A stretch of 64,000 nt of DNA from positions 804,001 to 868,000 of the forward strand of contig JAJEKV010000136.1 of NCBI GenBank assembly GCA_021234155.1. Reading direction: 5' to 3'. Position numbers and translations under genes: made by a program. Positions 43,988-55,546 of this stretch are shown here, piece by piece. Position 1 is the first letter of the stretch; every line of letters starts with the position of its first letter. This stretch comes from Isoetes taiwanensis (taxonomy: Eukaryota; Streptophyta; Lycopodiopsida; Isoetales; Isoetaceae). The notes below the pieces were generated by a model, which had not been told where the DNA came from, ran no database searches, and saw only the letters and a program-made list of their open reading frames with translations.

Positions 43988-44760
43988 AATGTGGAAGAGC
44001 AAGAAGGAGATGATTCTTGGCTTGGTGGTGTTCGTAGTTGTTGATGGTAGCCAGTTCTCCTGCCATGCCAAGAATCATCGACTTCTTGATCTTCCATGAC
44101 GTGATGTAATTCTGCAGGTCAGGGGGAAGCAAGAATGGCTTCCCCAATGCCGTTCTATGACGTCAAGGTAAGGTGCTTACCTGATTTTACAAGTTTGTTG
44201 AAGCAATTTGTCATTCTGCTTAAGAATGAATCAAGAAAAGGGCGGAATGCTCATCCACTTACCTTGACCTTATGTAGAATGGCATGGGGGCAGCAAGAAT
44301 GGCTGACCCCATGCCATTCTACTACGTCAAGGTAAGGGAGACCGGATTCTACAGGTTTTGGAGGGGCGATTTGTCATTCTTGACAAGAATGATTCAAGAA
44401 GATGCAAGAATGCAGCCCCACTTACCTTGACATCAAGAAAGGAGAAAATGGTGCGCGATTGAATGCATATCGAATGCAACAGGTCGAAGCAAGTACGAAG
44501 AGCTTGTTTCCATTCTTGCTTAGAATGATCGCTACATGGCAAGCCTGGCATTGGATAAGAAACAAGAATGAAGATCCATTTTGCTTGACATGATGTGGAA
44601 CGGGAGGGGGTCAAAGGAATTCTTGCCAGCCCCTTCATGTTCAACAACATCAAGGTAAGATTACTTGATTCTACAGAGGCTATTTGCCATTCTGGGTAAG
44701 AGTGACCTAAGATTTTGCAAGAACACATACCTTCTTACCTTGACATATTGTACCTCGAAT
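43988..44760. ncRNA. foldback array, candidate MIRNA or siRNA locus
   Basis: Three strong hairpins: 43988-44101 (arms of about 38 bp, AATGTGGAAGAGCAAGAAGG pairing with CTTCTTGATCTTCCATGACG), 44258-44336 (about 30 bp, loop 17 nt, arms with GTAGAATGGCATGGGG / CCCCATGCCATTCTAC) and 44585-44655 (about 26 bp with mismatches). Superimposed is a repeat unit of about 145-180 bp starting GTCAAGGTAAG and ending CTTACCTTGAC, present about three times (44160-44270, 44323-44432, 44650-44747). The arms are imperfect, as in plant microRNA precursors, but I do not recognise a known microRNA, and a decayed foldback transposon is an alternative. Confidence 0.45.
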
Positions 44761-45227
44761 TTGCTTGCATGTTTTTCAATTTTTTTTTTTCCCCCTTGGT
44801 GGGGTGGGGACGATATTCAGGCCTGATGCATCTGTTTTACCAATCAATTTCTTACAGATCCAAGAGTCTCACAAGACTCCTCAAAATAGGTCACTAGCTT
44901 GCACTACACAATATGTCACAACAGACTCCTGGGTTACACACACTAGGACCAAAGAAAAACCATCTCATATAAACACGACAATCGTCATCTAGAATCTCTG
45001 CATTGCCATCTAGGATCTGCATGAGTCAAAATTTGCTCAACATTCTAGATTATGTCTATGAAAGAAGATATCAATTGCTTCAACTAATTTGCAATGATAT
45101 TAAAATAGTTGCTCATTCTTGTATATGATTATTGATATACATGCACGTGCATCTCTCTTCTGTGAAGATTAACTCGACTGCACAATAGCTATGCCAAAAA
45201 TGTCTCCATATCTCGTGACTAGCGGCA
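44761..45227. other. 3' flank of the armadillo gene
   Basis: T-run at 44779-44790 followed by C/G-rich GGTGGGGTGGGG. No coding seen. Confidence 0.45.
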
Positions 45228-48200
45228 TCATGTTGGAAGTGCCCTTAAGGTGTGAAGCGCTAACTGCCAGCTGGGCACTTCTGCTCTAACTAGTCTTTCA
45301 AAAACTGGTACAGCTTTGGCTGCCAGAATTGCGGGATGGTTATCCTCATCCATAGCCAAACTGTGCAATATTGAGATAGCCGCTTCCCTTGCTGCAGGAC
45401 TTCCTACATCCAGTACTTTAACCAAAGGAGAAATCCCACCAGATTTTGCAACTGCAGTGGCATATGCAGGAATTCCTTTGGATACGAGATCACGTAAATC
45501 TAGGACAGCTCTTTCTTGCACATCTGCAGTACTTTCAAGCGATTCTACGAGCCTAGGAATGATATCATACACAGTAACTTCAAGATTAATGGGAGCATCC
45601 AGAACTGCTGAAAGGTCTGTAACACTTGCCATATTTATCAAACAAGCTGAAACCCAGTCCTTCACACTGAGGGAGGTCTTTGACACCAAAGCCCTATAAA
45701 GAAGAATGGCATACTGTTTACAATCAAGAACTTTTCTTGCCTTTGGAAACTGCAAAAGCTTTATCAGCAGTCGAGATGCTGCACAAATAACTGCTGAATT
45801 ATATATTCCATCATCTGCAATAACTAGGCAAGAAGTTAGTAACTAGCAAAAGCTCTATGTTTTTAGAGAAGCAAAGTTGAGTCAAGCATGTATAAAATTC
45901 CTTCACCATTTATATCTTCATCGACCTCGAGCTCAAAAATGCACTTTAAAGCATCACCAATGCCCGACTCTATCATTGCAAATGCATGTGCCTCTTTTGT
46001 GGCTAGGTTTTCAAGAACTAAGATAGCCTTTTCCTTTTGGGAACGTGATCCATTTGAGAGCATCTCAAGAAGAGGTGGTATACCTCCTCCAGCCACAATT
46101 TTATCCCTGTTCTCAAATTTATTAGTTGGGAAGATTCATCTAGAGAGCAGGCAACAGCAGTGAAGGTATTTGAAGACCTTGGTTCAGCTTTAAGAAACGA
46201 TATCTCTTGGAGAATGTCCTCAGCTTCAGATTTCGCTTCTGATGTTGCAGTTTTTGATGACAGTATTTGTATAAGCCCGGGGATTGCCTCAGCTTTTACC
46301 TGTTCAGGTACAGAGTTACAGGCTCCGCCACTGTTCCTCTAGAGGCGAAATAGATATTTTCTTGCTACAGCCTACATGTCACGCCATTAAATATACAGGT
46401 AAGGGAGAAAATAAACACACCATAGTTTCGGCCCTGTTCCCATTTTGTGACAAGCGTAACAAAGCTGCAACAACCTGCAAGAAGTATTTGTTTACTTAAA
46501 TAGAGTAAACTACACATCAATGATGATCAAAAGAAAATAATCAAAGGTACTCGTCTTTACAACATGAATTTGCAATACCAACAAATATTTATGCCAGACC
46601 AGTCAAACGTGTCCTCACAAATATGAGATAAATGATTGTCCTTATCATATTTAATTTTTCATACTTTCAGTTACCATGGAACAATTACGTACACCATTTT
46701 TTAAGGACAAGTTAGCAGCTTTATAACTTCACAAATTTGTAAGTTCCATTGTAAAAACAGATCAATGGCCTTGTTCGTATAATCTTATGCATCTGCCCAA
46801 AGCTGGTAAAGCGTTATCCAAGCAGATAATCTCAACCAACCAGCATGAGGCAACACTGGTGAGAATGCGAAAACATTCCATGTGGAAACGCCGCCATGCG
46901 ATTCCAGTTCTTCGATCTCATATACAACATAAAGCCACTTCTTTGATAACGCCAAGTTCGCTTCACTTCTTCAATGTACCTCCAAGGGATCTCCAATCTC
47001 TATGATCAAGTAGACGCCTATCTTTCTGACGATTGGGCTCATTCACCCTGCACTACCAGTCACATTCATCCTCCTCCCAGTTACTATATTGTAGAGGAAA
47101 CTGTCTGATCGCAGGGCCCCTCCCCTTGTCAAAACTATGTTTCTCTACATGTCATATGCTGATTAACTTCTTCAGCAGAAAGGTAACCCAAATGCCATAC
47201 TTGGGTGCAACATAACATATCGCATGCATTTCAACCATGAGGGTTGCACTTGTACAAAATACAATAGGATTGGAGAATTTAATGAGGTTAAACATGATAG
47301 GCTTATAAATATGAATTTGTGAAATCTCCTGTCTTGCATGCATTTCCCCTTCGACTCAAAAACATAGAGAAAATGTTCCCAAATTCAGACTACTCATTGA
47401 AATTCTTATCATAAGAACAGTAATTTAACCAATTAGAACTACGACACCCAAACACGTGAATTGATGATCATCTATAGTCACACCCTATACAGAAAGAACC
47501 ATACCTTTTCCTGTACAGAGGCTGGAACTTCTGGGGCTTTCAGTATGGCAACCAGTGCAGGTACTGCGCCATGTGCATCAATACTTTTCCGCACATCATT
47601 GCTAATCATCCCATTGCAAAAGGCTAAAGTCAATATGAATTAATAATAAATCTAGAAATATACTTCTAAAACCAAACATAGAGCTCATGTGAATTCACCT
47701 CATGGCTAGCTTCTCAATTGCATAAGCTGCTCCTTCCGTCGCATCTTCATCACCAGAACCTAATAAGCTAACAAGATGGGGTATCCCACCGGCCTTTGCT
47801 ACTGCCATCCTATTTTCTTCACTAAAAGCTATTTCGGCAATTGATTCAGCCGCCAGTTTTGACTTTGCAAAATCCCCTAAACCAAGAATGAGCACCAATC
47901 TAGGAATGGCATCCCACCAAGGCATTATTGTTACACTTCTTGTAACAGTACTTGTTTGCTTATCCTTGAATGAGGCTTCATTCTCTACTGCACCTAACCT
48001 AGCTAGGAACTGTTGGCGCGTGCGGCCTTCAATTGCAAGCTGCGTTTTACTATCCAGCTCACTCGCATCTTTCCCAACGTTAAGACCCAACAAGAGGTCA
48101 CGTGCACCAAATGGGGATTCTTTGGACCCCCATTGTTCGACTTTAACATTTTCGGGAATTGGTGGAGGAGAGTGGAGTAATGGCTTAAAGGATCTATATG

Positions 48201-49471
48201 CACTTGCTCCAATCAGAGGAACAAATACCAACCCTTCCTCTATAATTGTTACTCTTGCATCATCATTCTTGGAAAGCTCTAATAGCGCATTTCTTGCTTC
48301 CTGCCTAGCTGTTTTGGACTCCTTCAGTCCCTCCTTCAACAGCTTGACCTGCAAAGTTATATGCGAAAAGTGTAACCAAAACTATTGTGCTAGCTGCAAT
48401 GGTAAAAAAACACCCTACCAGTTTGGAGATAGCCCCTGACTTGATTAAAGTTTCATGGTTGATCTCAGATAGAGCTATATTGGCCAAAATACCAGCTGCA
48501 GCATCTTTCTCCCCTTGATGAGATGACTCTAGCATACTGACCAGTGTGGGCAGCAAATCCAGTTTAAGGATTTTTTTTCTGTAACTTTCTTCAGTCGACA
48601 AATTCCATATTAGACAAGTTGCTTGTTCTCTCACCTGCAAAATCCTTGATTTGATGAATGACAAGTTTGAGATGGTCTTAGCAAACATTTCTGGCTGTTA
48701 CACCCCTCAAATTTCAAAAATAGTTTCAAAAGTTACCTGGTGTGGAGCTGAAAATCGTGTTAGGAGACCTGCAGCTTCTTCTAATGCACCAGCGTCCGCC
48801 ACAAGCGATCTGTAAGCATTGATTGCAGAGACATTGCGAAGAAGGCCAGCTGCGCCTTCTGCAGCATCGGGCCTGTCTGACATGATGAGGCTTACCACAA
48901 GGTTGAGACAACCAGGAAATTGAACAATCTCATCTACACATTCTTTCCCGCCTTCAGAATGTCTCCAAAGTGCCTGCACTGCGTCTTCTCTTTCCTCTAT
49001 TGGTTTATCAAGCCCAAGCAAGCGAACAAACAGACCAACATACCCTTCTTCTAAACTGGTGCATTGCTCCAATTCCTTATTTTCATGCACTTGGCTCTTT
49101 ATTCGAGCAACGTTTCCATTGCCTTCTAATGCAAAAATCTTCATTGAGGGCCTTATAAACTGGGTATTAAGACAAAATGCGAGCAAAAACAAATATGTGA
49201 GAAAGGTATTTGATCTATCATAGCCATCTTCCAATTTTTCTAAATTGCCATATGCTACATCGTTCCGTGAAAAAGCGATACTACAAAAACTAATATCACA
49301 TATTTCAACTAGGGGGGAAAGAAGGAAACGTACTGAGTGGCTTTGTCGACCATGAGCATTAAATTGTAAGAAAAATTGTTTTTCAAGGGATTGTATGCGA
49401 ATGGAAGAATCAACTGTAATGGGTTTGCGAAATAAGGTGGTTGAAGGCATGGGAAGGCCCATGGCTGCCAT
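45228..49471 (-). CDS. armadillo-repeat protein, probably chloroplast-targeted
   Basis: Nine exons from frame and splice sites: 49334-49471, 48737-49159, 48419-48634, 47699-48348, 47505-47601, 46421-46474, 46178-46299, 45907-46106 and 45228-45814, giving 828 residues. Exon 1 (MAAMGLPMPSTTLFRKPITV) is Ser/Thr/Arg-rich with few acids, as in plastid transit peptides. The rest is a chain of armadillo repeats, for example AAEGAAGLLRNVSAINAYRS, QATCLIWNLSTEESYRKKIL, AAAGILANIALSEINHETLI, KLAAESIAEIAFSEENRMAV and AAREAAISILHSLAMDEDNH. A central insert (SYRSFKPLLHSPPPIPENV-like, about residues 305-350) interrupts the repeats. Armadillo solenoids bind other proteins; the partner is unknown. Frame is intact throughout. 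Intron 1 (174 nt) is open and a multiple of three. Exon 5's acceptor (ATTAG|C) is the least certain junction. Confidence 0.88.
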
Positions 49472-50109
49472 AGCTGGCCCCTGCTGGAGCTCCTTGCGTA
49501 TCTACGCTTTGTTAAACGCGCATATTTTTCTATAGAAAAAAAGTATCTACGGGTGCCCTACAGACCATTTCATGTGTATTATTTCTAATACACTATTATA
49601 TGTATTTTCAATTATTTGATAGCGCGAGAGGGCCTTTGAGCATAGTTGGGATTATGATTTCTGGTACGTATTGTATGAAAAACTGTATATTTGGGCGCTT
49701 TCATTTTTCCTTTTTGAGGTTTTTTTGGTCTTTTTTGGGCATGGTATGGAAATAGAAGGGGACAAAGCCAGATTTGGGAATTTTTGCACAACAGACACGA
49801 CGTAGTTGCTGCCTCTTCCCATGCCGAAACTGTCGCCATGGTTTTGGCTCCGTGGTTTTGATGCCAACTTAGATGACAACGGTCTTTGGGGCTCTAGGTT
49901 TGCAGTATGGAAGCTATTGGGGGCTTTGGGTTCGCAGGATGGAAGCCCTTGTAGGTCTTCTTGAAGCCGGCTTGTGCTGTGGAGGAGTCTGTGGCCCTTG
50001 TGGCTTGGGCTGCAGTTGAATGAGCGAAAGATCTTGCATCATTTTCCCCTGGGCAATCTGTAGCTTTGCTTTGGTGTGAAGGAGAAGCGCTTGTTCTCAT
50101 TTCTCTGTT
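49472..50109. other. upstream region of the armadillo gene
   Basis: No clear coding. Two minus-strand frames near 49612-49879 are low-confidence and Lys/Ser-rich without a domain. Confidence 0.4.
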
Positions 50110-50133
50110 TCATCTAAGGCAACATCTACTTAC

Positions 50134-50450
50134 CACTGGCTCAGCCTCTAAATTCCTTTTCTGTGCAGACAGAATACGAGCCAGAAACTCAAGAACATTG
50201 AGGTTTCCTTCATCTGCATGTCGGCCTGGAGATGCAAAACAGATGCCAAGGAAAATTTTTACTTGTCTGTTTGATTCAAAAAGTTCTTGCCTCCTCAAAT
50301 GCTCCAAATAAGCTTTAATGTAATTATCTTTAGGACCCAAAATGCGAGCTGGTTGATAAGTAAAACTTGAGTAAGACATTGCGGCTGCGCTCAAATTGGT
50401 CTTTTCGGCAAGAGCCAGCATCATATTTACATATGCATCTCTCAATTGAA
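50134..50450 (-). pseudogene. orphan exon-like fragment
   Basis: A 111-codon frame with protein-like composition (RDAYVNMMLALAEKTNLSAA, RILGPKDNYIKAYLEHLRRQ, LNVLEFLARILSAQKRNLE) ends at a strong donor (GTG|GTAAGT at 50133). An acceptor-like CCAATTAG is upstream near 50456. No neighbouring exons could be joined. It may be a captured or relic exon of a gene located elsewhere. The family was not recognised. Confidence 0.4.
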
Positions 50451-51409
50451 GATTCTAATTGGTCTGGCTGGGATTCTTTCTGGCAGTTTGCGGTGCTTGA
50501 TGCCGAGCTTTGCTACCATTGGGTTTCCATATTTTTTTGCCTTCAATTTATTTCAATGGTGGATAGACCACTGTGCACTTTTGCACCATTGAAAGTTGCA
50601 CAGGGAACTCCAGTGAAAAAATCGAGGGTCGTTGATCTGGCACAATGGAGGGCATATTCGAAAAATCAATAGTCCACAAACAATATAAAAAACATCCCAT
50701 TAGGTTGGAATAAATCATCAAAGCATATCGCTAAGCCTTTCACATGCGCCATCAAGAGGCATGAAGTCATGAAAATGGCTCATCATTTTTTGGGCATCGT
50801 CATGCCTTGCTTAATTTACACAAGGTAAAACAGGGCACCATCGAAGGTGCCGATGCATGTGAATCCATCCTAAGAACTAAGAACTGGTCTCCGTGCGTAT
50901 GGATTGTCCCTTCACTTCCAAGTCATGGAGCCATCTTTCTAGTTCCCATGCAGCGAGAGACTCGACTTCGCTGTCTAAGTAGCCCAAAAACTACTCTTGC
51001 CTTCCAAAACATGGAGAGGGGGGGGAAGGGGGGGGAGAAGGGGGTACCTTCTGGGCACACCTAGCCAGGATGTTGCCGATGAAATGAGCCTATTCTGGTT
51101 CTCTGTGAATTTGATTATTGAACAAAGTTGCTTGGACATTGTCGGTTATATCAACAAGGTCAGGCAACCTGCCTCATGGAAACAAACCGTTGAAAATGCC
51201 ATGACTTGGGCGCACATGGTTGGGTCAGGTCGGGTCCAAGAATGCCTCATGAAAACATGTCCTAAGAGGTCGTTCCCATGATCATTAGGGGCATCCATAT
51301 AATGCCAGAACAAGATACTTAGTTGATTGTGTCCTTTTGGAGTATCTGGAGACTCGTTTGAGGTATTTTTTCTTTTTTTCCTTTTTTTTTGTGTGGTTTC
51401 GTATGGTTT
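50451..51409. other. no gene recognised
   Basis: Contains a G-run cluster at 51015-51043 (GGGGGGAAGGGGGGGGAGAA), a possible G-quadruplex. Otherwise unremarkable. Confidence 0.4.
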
Positions 51410-51515
51410 TAAATGGTTAGAATAGAATAGAATAGAATATGATTTTATCGTCCACGGAGACCAACTGGCCTATGGGACCTAAGTACCAAAAAAAAAAAAA
51501 AAAAAAAAAAGAATG
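51410..51515 (-). mobile_element. LINE/SINE 3' tail (reverse orientation)
   Basis: Reversed, it reads GGTCCCATAGGCC, GGTCTCCGTGGAC and then TATTCTATTCTATTC, matching the tail of the LINE relic at 9838-9893 (GGTCCCGTGGCC, GGTCTTCGTGGAC, TCTATTCTATTC). A run of 24 A bases (51488-51511) borders it on the other side. Only the 3' tail is present, so it could be a dead-on-arrival LINE or a SINE sharing the LINE tail. Confidence 0.6.
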
Positions 51516-52480
51516 AAGAAGAAAAAAAAGGGAAAATTTTAAATATGCCCTTATATTTTTTCATAATTGTTAAAATGCCGTTTTTTGGCCTTCGATATTT
51601 AGTCTAGAGTAGAGAAAACTAGAAAAGAGATATGAAGAAAGATCTGCCGGATTTGGATTAGGTCTGCCGGAATCCACAGGTAATGGAGCTGTGTTCAAAG
51701 GTAATGGCTCGCCATAGCCACGTCAAATGCTGTATTTCCAACAAATTTATATGAAGGCCCTGTCCATTCTGCTGTTCCTTTCTCCAGCGGATTCAAGTTT
51801 TTGTGGGTGGTCTTTCAGATACCATCGCTTTTGAAGAAATCTGGAGCAGAGTATAATTTGGGAGCAGAACATCTAAGCTGCTACGAAATCTGGAAGCGAT
51901 TCGAATTTGGGTTTCGTGTCTTCATCCAACTGCAGGTTTCGCAGTGATTTGCCTTCTGCAGATAGAAGCTAGAATCTGATGCCACTGATAATTGCCTTGT
52001 ATAGTCATAAGCTAGAAGCGGGTGATTCGGCAGTGAGTTGATTTGTATAGATAGAAGCCAGAAACTGTTATTCCTTTGAAGCTTAAGACCTAGAGGTTTG
52101 TGACAGTGTTGGAGCGGGAACTAGAGTTTTTTTGAATTCAATTTTTTTGAGTTCAACTTCGAATCCCTAGACCTTGAATAATCATCAGTTTTCAGAGAAA
52201 TTTTGGGCTGATACCTCCTGCACCAAGCTGTTCAGATTCTGTATGCTCCACTTTCTTCGCTATCATTTGATTGCCTAGCGTTCACCCAAAACACCGTTGT
52301 AGCTCCATATTCAACCGATCACAGAAAATTCGATACAAAAAATTACGTTTCGAAACTTTAGTTGCATGAATCTGATCATCCAGCTCCACCATAGTTGAAG
52401 TTGGCCCATAGAAGAGGGAATAGTAGCGATGGAAAAATACATGGCATATATTTTTAGAATTTGCCCCAAAAAAAATAGCT
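51516..52480. other. no gene recognised
   Basis: Repeated phrases AGCTAGAA and GATAGAAGC(C/T)AGAA, and two AGATCTGCCGGA / GGTCTGCCGGA words near 51640-51672, resemble LTR or leader sequence. Boundaries not found. Confidence 0.4.
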
Positions 52481-52481
52481 T

Positions 52482-52811
52482 TTACAAAATTCCACATCGG
52501 TGTTTATATGCTTCTATGTTCTTTTTTGTGTTACCAGAAGGTCCAATTATAACGAGGTCAATAAGTCTATGTACCCAAAATACTCTTTCACATGAATATA
52601 GAGCTTCTGTTACACTTTGAGGATTGGAATCTGATGGCCTTCTTAGAACATAGCAAGATCTGTCCTTTTTTATAGCATAAATTGGTATGCGACTAGGCCC
52701 CATGTATTCCTGCTCATAATCTGGAAAGAAAGGATCATCAGGAGAGTGTACATCATCAGGGAGATAAGAAAGCGTATCAACAATTTCAGTAGCTTTAATA
52801 AAGGCGTTATA
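52482..52811 (-). pseudogene. gypsy gag relic, 3' half
   Basis: The minus-strand frame reads YNAFIKATEIVDTLSYLPDD... DPFFPDYEQEYMGPSRIPIYAI, aligning with FAKTTDLTQMLSTLPD... DPFYPDATDAHYD...IPIYAI at the end of gag in the complete gypsy element (about 22,100-22,240). The matching N-terminal half is at 58,878-59,428, on the other side of the LINE. Sequence left of about 52,665 no longer matches gag. Confidence 0.75.
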
Positions 52812-52888
52812 AACGAGATTCTGCAGATCTGATCACAAACTCCATGGGAGATAAGTTTCTGGAAATGAACACAATCTGCAACATGAAG
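52812..52888 (+). pseudogene. LINE endonuclease fragment before LTR insertion
   Basis: Frame RDSADLITNSMGDKFLEMNT continues in phase, after removing the LTR element and one ATCAT, into IMNGTSLFTQSGGYTC at 56,247. The NxxGxxLLxxC...NGxxxF layout is that of LINE AP-type endonucleases. Confidence 0.8.
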
Positions 52889-52893
52889 ATCAT

Positions 52894-53592
52894 TGTTGGC
52901 GGATTTTTCCCACAATCCCCAACAGGTGGCCTCAAAGGCAGAAATCAGGACCACTTCGATGCTGCAATATGAAATCAAAGGCTTGCAATATGAAATCAGT
53001 GTAGAATAAGAGATTTGAAGAAAAACTTGGAATGGAATATCTTTGGGCCCAAAAGAAAATTCATATAAACACAAGACTTCAAATACAAGAGGGTCCCTCC
53101 ATGTCTCTGAACCATGGAGGGGCCATTGATCGATTCAAGGAGGGCTGCCACCATCCCAAGAACTTGGAGCAAAGGCAAGAGGAGGAGCTCGTGCTCCTCA
53201 AAATTGTTTTATAAACAACACTTTTCATCTTGACCTTTAATTTTTTGCCTCTTAATCTCCACCTTTGATCCATGCCTCTTCATCTCAACCTTTAACTTGA
53301 CCCTTCATCTCCACCCTTGATCTTGCCTCTTTATCTCAACCTTTAATTTTTGCCTTTTTTTAATCTCCACCTTTGATCTTGCCTCTTCATCTTAGCCTTA
53401 GATAATGTACCCCTCTTCAACCATTAAAGAATCTTAGAAGCCCTTAAATTTAAACAACTAGATCTAGGCCTTTTTTTTTTTTTTGTTTTTTAGACCTTTA
53501 CAACATTTGGGCTTTTATAATCGACCCCCCCTCCAATGGTTCTTTCTTTTCTCTTTTTTTCATGTTGGTAGGGTGCAAAAACCCGGTCAACA
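52894..53592 (-). repeat. 3' LTR of non-autonomous element
   Basis: 699 bp, highly similar to 55547-56245. Carries several CTCCACCTTTGAT / CTCAACCTTTAA words at 53,240-53,395. Confidence 0.9.
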
Positions 53593-55195
53593 TCTCAACA
53601 AACAAAAAAATGGGCGGTCCCCGGCCCTCTTACTTCAAAGTTTTTCATATATTTTTAGTACAATAGTTGGTCCCTTAGACTCAACAAGGAACACAACCGA
53701 AGTTTTGATATCCGAGACTTCGAACTCGAAATGATGATAATAATAATTTGGAGGTTTTAGAGTGTACTCCAACACCATAGAATAATAATAATATTTGGAG
53801 GTTTTAGGGTGTACTCCAACACCATAATAATTGAAGTTTTGATATGATAAAATGATGATAATAATTTGGTGATAATAACCGAGACTTCGAACTTGATAGA
53901 ATGATGATAATAATAATGAGTGCCATGATAATAGAAAATCAATGGTAATTTCGGGCTTTAGGGAGAGACACATGTAATGCTTGGGGCAAGATGGCTATAT
54001 TTTTTGGAAAAATGGTATAAGAAAGGAGGGCGGCGCCCAAACAAAAAATTGTGGCAATGGTGTAATAATGAGGGCAAAAATAATGATGTTTGAGGCAATA
54101 AGGATGGACCATAGTTTTTAGACAAGGAAAAAAATGGTAAAGAAACATTGTTGCAAAATGAAAGCAATAGTTAAGAACTAGAATAAAAGAGTGAGAAAAT
54201 ATTGGAATTTGGAAGCAAATGTTTAGAAAATGAATGAAAGGGAAAAACATGGAAAGCAAAGGTTAGAAATGTGCGATGAAAGGCAAAAATAAAAAACATG
54301 AAAAGCAAGGTTAGAACATGAGATGAAAGGAAAAAATAAAAAACATGAAAAGCAAAGGTTAAAAGAAAGCAAAGGTTAGAAAAAGAAATGAAAGGAGAAA
54401 ATAAAAAATGGGCTAAGGTGTGACCAAGGCATAAAAAGAGGAAAAATAACAAGTGGTAAAAGGGCAACGTGATTGGGCATTAAAAAAGAATCAAAAGGTG
54501 GGTGGGCTATAAAAAGCAAGAAGAATAAGAAGTGGGAAAAAGCAACGTAAGGGCAAATGGAAAAAAATTGCAAAAATAGGAGATGTGGTAAAAAAAAAGG
54601 TAGACGTGGCAATAGTTCCAAATAGTTCCAAAAAGGGCAAACAAAAATTTTTTCTTCTGTACTTTTTGTGCACGGGGGGTGAACAGGAGGCTATGGCGGG
54701 CGGCTGAGGCAGGTAAGGCGGCAGACAGTTCGACTTTCCCTCCTTTCCTTCTCTTCCTCCTCTTCTGCTGCAGATGGCAAGCAAATAGGTATGGCGGATG
54801 GAGCAGATGGCAAGCAAATGGGTCGAGGATGGAGCAGGCGGCCTCTGTAGTTGGATCTGCATTAGTTTCACAGACCGGTTTCTTGTTTCTCTCTTTGCTT
54901 TTCTCTTTTCTTGCAGGTGCAGCCAGCTTCAGGAACAGGTGGATTCCAGCAACAGGTCTGTTATGGATTCGGCAGATAGCATCATCCTCTTCTATTCTCT
55001 CTTTTGCTTCTGGAGGGTTGGCTTCTTGCTTTCTTGCTGGCTCTCCATAAATAATCTGAAGCAGAACACCCGCCTTCTTTGTTGATTCTTCTCTTTTTGC
55101 ATTTTGATATTTCTGCAGGAATGAACACTAGAAAAAAAACCATCAAGGATTTGTAGCAGCACTTCGGAAAGGTAGAGCATGACAGGAGCAGCGCG

Positions 55196-55320
55196 GATAT
55201 GGCAGAGCACAGCAAATCAGTGAAAATTTTTTCTTCTCACATCTTCTGAAAAACTCGCAGATATGGCAGAGCACAGCAAATCAGTGAAAATTTTTTCTTC
55301 TCACATCTTCTGAAAAACTA
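55196..55320. repeat. 62-63 bp tandem duplication
   Basis: Both units contain GATATGGCAGAGCACAGCAA and end CATCTTCTGAAAAACT; essentially identical. Confidence 0.92.
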
Positions 55321-55525
55321 TGGATGCAGCCGCTTCTTGTGTTGCTGAAACCATAGTGATATTTTCTTCAAGTCATTTGCTTCAAGCACATGTAATAGCA
55401 GAATGGGCAGTGGCAGAAAAGAGTGACAGAGGACAAAACAATAGAAAAAGGCAAATGGTAGGCTAATGGCAAAAATAAAGGACCAGAAAGAAGCAACACC
55501 AAGAATGATCCTGGGGAAGATTAAT

Positions 55526-55543
55526 ATCTCGGTAGGACCTCCA
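55526..55543 (-). promoter_or_regulatory. primer binding site of non-autonomous element
   Basis: Minus-strand TGGAGGTCCTACCGAGAT, three bases inside the 5' LTR, nearly identical to the gypsy site at 22878-22895. Confidence 0.75.
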
Positions 55544-55546
55544 TTC

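Larger units (their letters stand above)
53593..55546 (-). other. internal region of non-autonomous LTR element
   Basis: Holds a diverged duplication of TTTGGAGGTTTTAG and TGTACTCCAACACCATA (53,749-53,825), several GATGATAATAAT runs, a purine-rich tract (54,180-54,420) and an exact 62-63-bp tandem duplication at 55,196-55,320. Open frames exist but are low-complexity and without domains. Confidence 0.7.

Noticed and set aside
51015-51043. G-run cluster as a regulatory quadruplex
   Set aside because: Only a composition feature; no gene nearby to give it meaning.
53740-53920. ATAATAATG-rich tract as a coding repeat
   Set aside because: Microsatellite-like and inside a non-coding LTR element.
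54171-55085. Phe/Leu-rich frames in the short LTR element
   Set aside because: Low-complexity translation of A-rich sequence; no gag or pol motif and no membrane-protein family recognised.
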